Source: Defluviitaleaceae bacterium
Lineage (GTDB): Bacteria > Bacillota > Clostridia > Lachnospirales > WRAA01
Direction: 5' to 3'
DNA: 7,981 bases
NCBI GenBank assembly: GCA_009780445.1
Contig: WRAA01000087.1
Coordinates: 1 to 7,981, forward strand
The notes beneath the pieces were generated by a model. The model ran no database searches, was not told the DNA's origin, and worked only from the letters and a program-made list of their open reading frames with translations. Of this stretch, positions 5,626-7,981 are shown piece by piece; the first letter of the stretch is position 1, and every line of letters begins with the position of its first letter. The position numbers and the translations under genes were made by a program.

Positions 5626-6783
5626 ATGCGTAGGTTCGTGCGTGATTCTAAAAACTATATTATACCGGTTGCCGTGGCGTTTTTCAATGTGTTGTTATTG
5701 TTGTTTCCGGGAGATATTGTCGAGGCGGCTAGGGCGGGGCTGATGATGTGGTTCAACAATGTCCTGCCGGCCCTGCTTCCGTTTATCGTAGGCACCAACA
5801 TTCTTGCGGCAACGGGGTTCGTGGCCTACCTGGGCAAGCTGCTGGATCCCCTTATGTTGTCCCTGTTCCGTCTGCCGGGGGCGGGCGGTTTTGCCCTTGT
5901 CACCGGCATGATGTCCGGATATCCCGTGGGAGCCAAGACGGCCGCGGCTCTTGTGGGCAACGGGCAGATCAGCCCGGGTCAGGGCTGGCGGCTGGCGGCA
6001 CTTTGCAACAACGCCGGGCCGCTGTTTATGCTTGGCGCGGTTGGCGCGGGGCTGTTTGCCGACGCGGGGGTCGGCTACTTCATTATGTTTGCGCACTATG
6101 CCAGCGCGTTGGTGGTGGGGCTTGTTCTGGCGCGTTTTGCGGGCGGCGCGGCGCGTAAGGACGGCGGCACGCTCGCGCAGATTGTGCGCGAAGCCCGAAG
6201 GCCGCGGCCTTTCGGCGAAGTTCTTGGTACAAGCGTCAAAAACGCGCTGGAGACCGTCGCCGTTGTGGGCGGCTACATAGTATTGTTTGCCGTGATCGTG
6301 CGGATTCTCGATATTCTGGGGCTGTTCGAGGCCTTGAGCCTGCTTGTGCGCCCGCTTGCCGGTGTTGACAGTGCGCTGCTGTTCTCGGGTACTGCCGTGG
6401 GTGTTGTGGAGATGACCAACGGCGCGTGGCGGCTGTCGGAGGGCGGTGTGTCCGCGTACTCTCTTGCCGCGCTTACCTTTGTGATATCCTTCGGCGGGTT
6501 CTCGATCCACGCGCAGTCCGTAAGCTTCCTGGCGAAGTGCGGCGTAAGCTCGGTCAAGTATATGCTGGGCAAGCTCCTGCACGGCGTGGTGTCGGCGGTA
6601 ATTGCCTTTGCCGCCTTCGACATTCTCGGCCCCGCGCCGCGGGAAGCCGCGTCCGTGCTGTTTAGGCACGATGCCGCGGTGATAAGGGTGCTGGGCTATT
6701 CGTCGGTGCTGTTTGCTGTGTCGGTGACATGCTTGGTGTTGCTTGCCCTGATCTGCCGTATGCTGGTCAAACGGCGTTACTGA
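5626..6783 (+). CDS. ylbJ: Sporulation integral membrane protein YlbJ
   Basis: This 385-residue polytopic membrane protein belongs to the nucleoside-recognition/Gate-domain family. In B. subtilis ylbJ is a sigma-E-dependent mother-cell gene needed for heat-resistant spores; what it moves or binds is not established. The two Gate-type repeats are seen: SGYPVGAKTAA (97-107) with CNNAGPLFMLG (127-137) in the first half, and GVVEMTNGAW (259-268) with ISFGGFSIHAQ (287-297) in the second. About eight hydrophobic segments are visible, with a polar cytoplasmic stretch at about 172-200. The start is ATG with AGGGG six bases upstream. Length is slightly below the B. subtilis protein (about 408). Proximity to coaD and rsmD mirrors B. 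subtilis ylbH-ylbI-ylbJ. It overlaps the 3' end of the coiled-coil gene by 7 bp on the opposite strand. Its presence implies an endospore-forming lineage. Confidence 0.93.
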   Translation: MRRFVRDSKNYIIPVAVAFFNVLLLLFPGDIVEAARAGLMMWFNNVLPALLPFIVGTNILAATGFVAYLGKLLDPLMLSLFRLPGAGGFALVTGMMSGYPVGAKTAAALVGNGQISPGQGWRLAALCNNAGPLFMLGAVGAGLFADAGVGYFIMFAHYASALVVGLVLARFAGGAARKDGGTLAQIVREARRPRPFGEVLGTSVKNALETVAVVGGYIVLFAVIVRILDILGLFEALSLLVRPLAGVDSALLFSGTAVGVVEMTNGAWRLSEGGVSAYSLAALTFVISFGGFSIHAQSVSFLAKCGVSSVKYMLGKLLHGVVSAVIAFAAFDILGPAPREAASVLFRHDAAVIRVLGYSSVLFAVSVTCLVLLALICRMLVKRRY

Positions 6784-7289
6784 TGGTTTACGCTTTCGCG
6801 GAGTTCTTGGCGGTTGGCGTACAGCACTTCGATAGTTTCGCTGAAGCTGTCCTCGATGGCGCGGTACTGGAGTGTCATGCTGTTCATGGACTCGCGTATG
6901 GCGTTTTCTGTTTTCAGCAGGAGGTCGTCGGCATAGTCCACGGTTGAATTACGCATTTCGCGCGTGGTCCTCTTTGTATCGTCCATAAGCTCCTTCGACT
7001 GTTCGACGGCAAGCTTGTAAATCTCGTGTTCGTCGGCCATCTCCTGGGCGCGGTGTTCCGCTTCGTTTACGATCTGCGCGGCCTTGTGCCGTGCGTCGCC
7101 CAGGATGCGGTCGTGGTCGTCTATGATTTTCTGCGCCTGGCGGATCTCGTTGGGCAGGTTCAGGCGCATATCGTTGATAATGTCGAAGATCTGCTCCTTG
7201 TCCAGCGACACCTTGTTTGAAAACGGCATGGTCTTGCTTCCTTCGATAAGATCCTCCAGCATTTCTAAGTAGTCCTGCAAAGATTCCAT
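6777..7289 (-). CDS. Coiled-coil protein (V-ATPase subunit H/ATP-synthase b-like, DivIVA-like appearance)
   Basis: This 170-residue soluble protein is almost wholly helical and charged. Residues 1-45 look like a small folded N-terminal part (LEDLIEGSKTMPFSNKVSLD then an IFDIINDMR helix). From about 46 to 110 there is a long coiled coil rich in A, E, Q, R and D (for example ARHKAAQIVNEAEHRAQE), and a second helix runs from about 115 to 165. It has no membrane segment, Walker motif or catalytic motif, so the common database label ATPase for such clostridial proteins is probably inherited from likeness to stator stalk subunits. AGGAGG lies five bases before ATG, and the start is 15 bp after the coaD stop, so it is co-transcribed with rsmD and coaD. 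Its position between coaD and ylbJ is, as I recall, common in Clostridia. A scaffold role, as with DivIVA/GpsB-type proteins, is only a guess. Confidence 0.75.
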   Translation of the reverse strand: MESLQDYLEMLEDLIEGSKTMPFSNKVSLDKEQIFDIINDMRLNLPNEIRQAQKIIDDHDRILGDARHKAAQIVNEAEHRAQEMADEHEIYKLAVEQSKELMDDTKRTTREMRNSTVDYADDLLLKTENAIRESMNSMTLQYRAIEDSFSETIEVLYANRQELRESVNHQ

Positions 7290-7304
7290 TACTGCCTCCT
7301 AATA

Positions 7305-7799
7305 CTAGATCTGTTCCTTGAGTGCGGCGGCTACACAGCTTGGCACCATGCCGCGAATATCTCCGCCGAAGGCGGCCACTTCCTTTACAATCGAAGAGCT
7401 TAGAAAAACGTGTGCGGGATCTGAGGGAAGGTAGAGCGTTTCCAGCCGCGGATTAAGCAGGCGGTTGGCGTGGGATTGCGAGATGTCGTGTTCGTACTCC
7501 GCTGTACTGCGTATGCCGCGCACAACAACGTCGGCGCCACATTCGCGGAAGAAGTCGGCCAGCAGGCCGGAGAATAGGCGTACTTCAATTGAAGAACCGG
7601 TGCCCGCAGAGCCAATGCCGGCTTCGCACAGCGCTTGCCGAAGAAGCCGCGTGCGCTGCTCCGGCGTAAACAGTCCGTTCTTGTACACATTTACGCAGAC
7701 GGCAACAATTACGCGGTCGGCAAAGCAGAGCGTGCGCCGTATGATGTCGATATGCCCGTTGGTTACCGGGTCGAAGCTGCCGGGGCAGATGGCTGTCAC
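7305..7799 (-). CDS. coaD: Phosphopantetheine adenylyltransferase
   Basis: CoaD joins ATP and 4'-phosphopantetheine to form dephospho-CoA and pyrophosphate, the penultimate step of coenzyme A synthesis, as a cytosolic hexamer. The nucleotidyltransferase signatures are clear: PGSFDPVTNGH (6-16, including the TxGH histidine H16), K40 in VNVYKNGLF, VVRGIRSTAEYEHD (92-105), and LSSSIVKEVAAFGGDI (133-148). At 164 residues it is full length. A small Gly/Ser-rich stretch at 62-71 is slightly longer than usual, and the normally conserved Gln in the EYELQMA-like helix reads Ser here. The start is GTG, supported by GGGAGG six bases upstream and by the family N-terminus. The GTG overlaps the rsmD stop by four bases, so translational coupling is likely. 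The next gene starts 15 bp after its stop. Confidence 0.96.
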   Translation of the reverse strand: MTAICPGSFDPVTNGHIDIIRRTLCFADRVIVAVCVNVYKNGLFTPEQRTRLLRQALCEAGIGSAGTGSSIEVRLFSGLLADFFRECGADVVVRGIRSTAEYEHDISQSHANRLLNPRLETLYLPSDPAHVFLSSSIVKEVAAFGGDIRGMVPSCVAAALKEQI

Positions 7800-7981
7800 G
7801 CAGAGCCTCCCGTGTATCGCAAGAATGTAAGGCGCGTCGTCTTGTAGCCCTTGGTTCGGTAGGCCTCCAGGCCGCAGAGCGCGCCAAGGGGTGTCGCCTT
7901 GGAGGATTGCTCCGCGATCACCAACGCGCCCGGGCGCAGGAGATTGTTGTCCGCCAGAGCCGTAAGCACAGGGGAGAGGTC
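7796..7981 (-). CDS. rsmD: 16S rRNA (guanine966-N2)-methyltransferase RsmD, C-terminal 61 residues (5' end off the window)
   Basis: This is the C-terminus of RsmD, which methylates the exocyclic amine of G966 (E. coli numbering) of 16S rRNA during 30S assembly. The frame is open from the window edge to TGA at 7796-7798. It shows the family's ending: a helix with LSPVLTAL, LLRPGALVIAE (14-24 of the visible part), then a strand pair closing with KGYKTTRLTFLRY. The catalytic NPPY-type motif would lie upstream and is not seen. The identification rests on this C-terminal pattern plus the standard rsmD-coaD pairing. The stop overlaps the coaD GTG by four bases, and the coaD ribosome binding site lies inside rsmD. 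Confidence 0.88.
   Translation of the reverse strand, partial: DLSPVLTALADNNLLRPGALVIAEQSSKATPLGALCGLEAYRTKGYKTTRLTFLRYTGGSA
7806..7811 (-). promoter_or_regulatory. Ribosome binding site GGGAGG setting the GTG start of coaD
   Basis: GGGAGG on the minus strand lies six bases before GTG at 7799 and within the 3' end of rsmD. There is no in-frame ATG near it, and the CoaD N-terminus begins exactly at this GTG. Confidence 0.8.

Noticed and set aside
6198..6211. Perfect 14-bp palindrome AAGGCCGCGGCCTT inside ylbJ
   Set aside because: It lies in codons for an Arg/Pro-rich cytoplasmic loop in a GC-rich gene. There is no T-run for a terminator and no regulatory context, so chance is likely.
5695..6669. 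Long 324-codon open frame antisense to ylbJ
   Set aside because: Its translation is rich in His, Arg, Gln and Pro with no domain pattern, as expected for the antisense shadow of a GC-rich membrane protein gene.
7884..7902. Inverted repeat CCAAGG...CCTTGG in rsmD
   Set aside because: It is fully within conserved rsmD coding sequence, with a short stem and no T-run on either strand.

Overview
The window looks like a piece of core chromosome from an endospore-forming, GC-rich member of the Clostridia (Firmicutes/Bacillota). The evidence is the combination of a SepF/YlmG division cluster, the sporulation membrane protein YlbJ, a lipoteichoic-acid-synthase-type enzyme, a TagA-type glycosyltransferase and strong AGGAGG-type ribosome binding sites. 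I see no mobile element, CRISPR array, tRNA or rRNA. Nine protein genes fill almost all of it, two of them cut by the window edges.

Region 1 (1-2253) is cell-envelope polymer synthesis. A truncated tagA-like glycosyltransferase (minus strand) and a five-helix LTA-synthase-family phosphotransferase (plus strand) are transcribed divergently from an 81-bp gap. The gap holds what looks like a near-symmetric bidirectional promoter whose two -10 boxes overlap.

Region 2 (2265-5540, minus strand) is a probable four-gene operon read in the order HlyD-like membrane protein, yggS (PLP homeostasis), sepF (FtsZ anchor), ylmG (YggT family). It corresponds to the ylmE-sepF-ylmG part of the Bacillus ylm cluster. 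The ylmH and divIVA genes that follow it in B. subtilis are absent, and the operon instead runs head-on into the LTA-synthase gene with only 11 bp between stop codons.

Region 3 (5626-7981) resembles the rsmD-coaD-ylbJ neighbourhood of Bacillus (ylbH-ylbI-ylbJ). On the minus strand rsmD (partial), coaD and a coiled-coil protein gene form a tight operon. ylbJ is on the plus strand and overlaps the coiled-coil gene tail-to-tail by 7 bp.

The genes join envelope synthesis, division-site assembly and forespore development with housekeeping (CoA synthesis, 16S rRNA methylation, PLP handling). I did not find a clearly new system. The most interesting points are the symmetric divergent promoter, the HlyD-like protein in a division operon with no transporter partner, the charge-patterned SepF linker, and two convergent gene pairs with no room for terminators.
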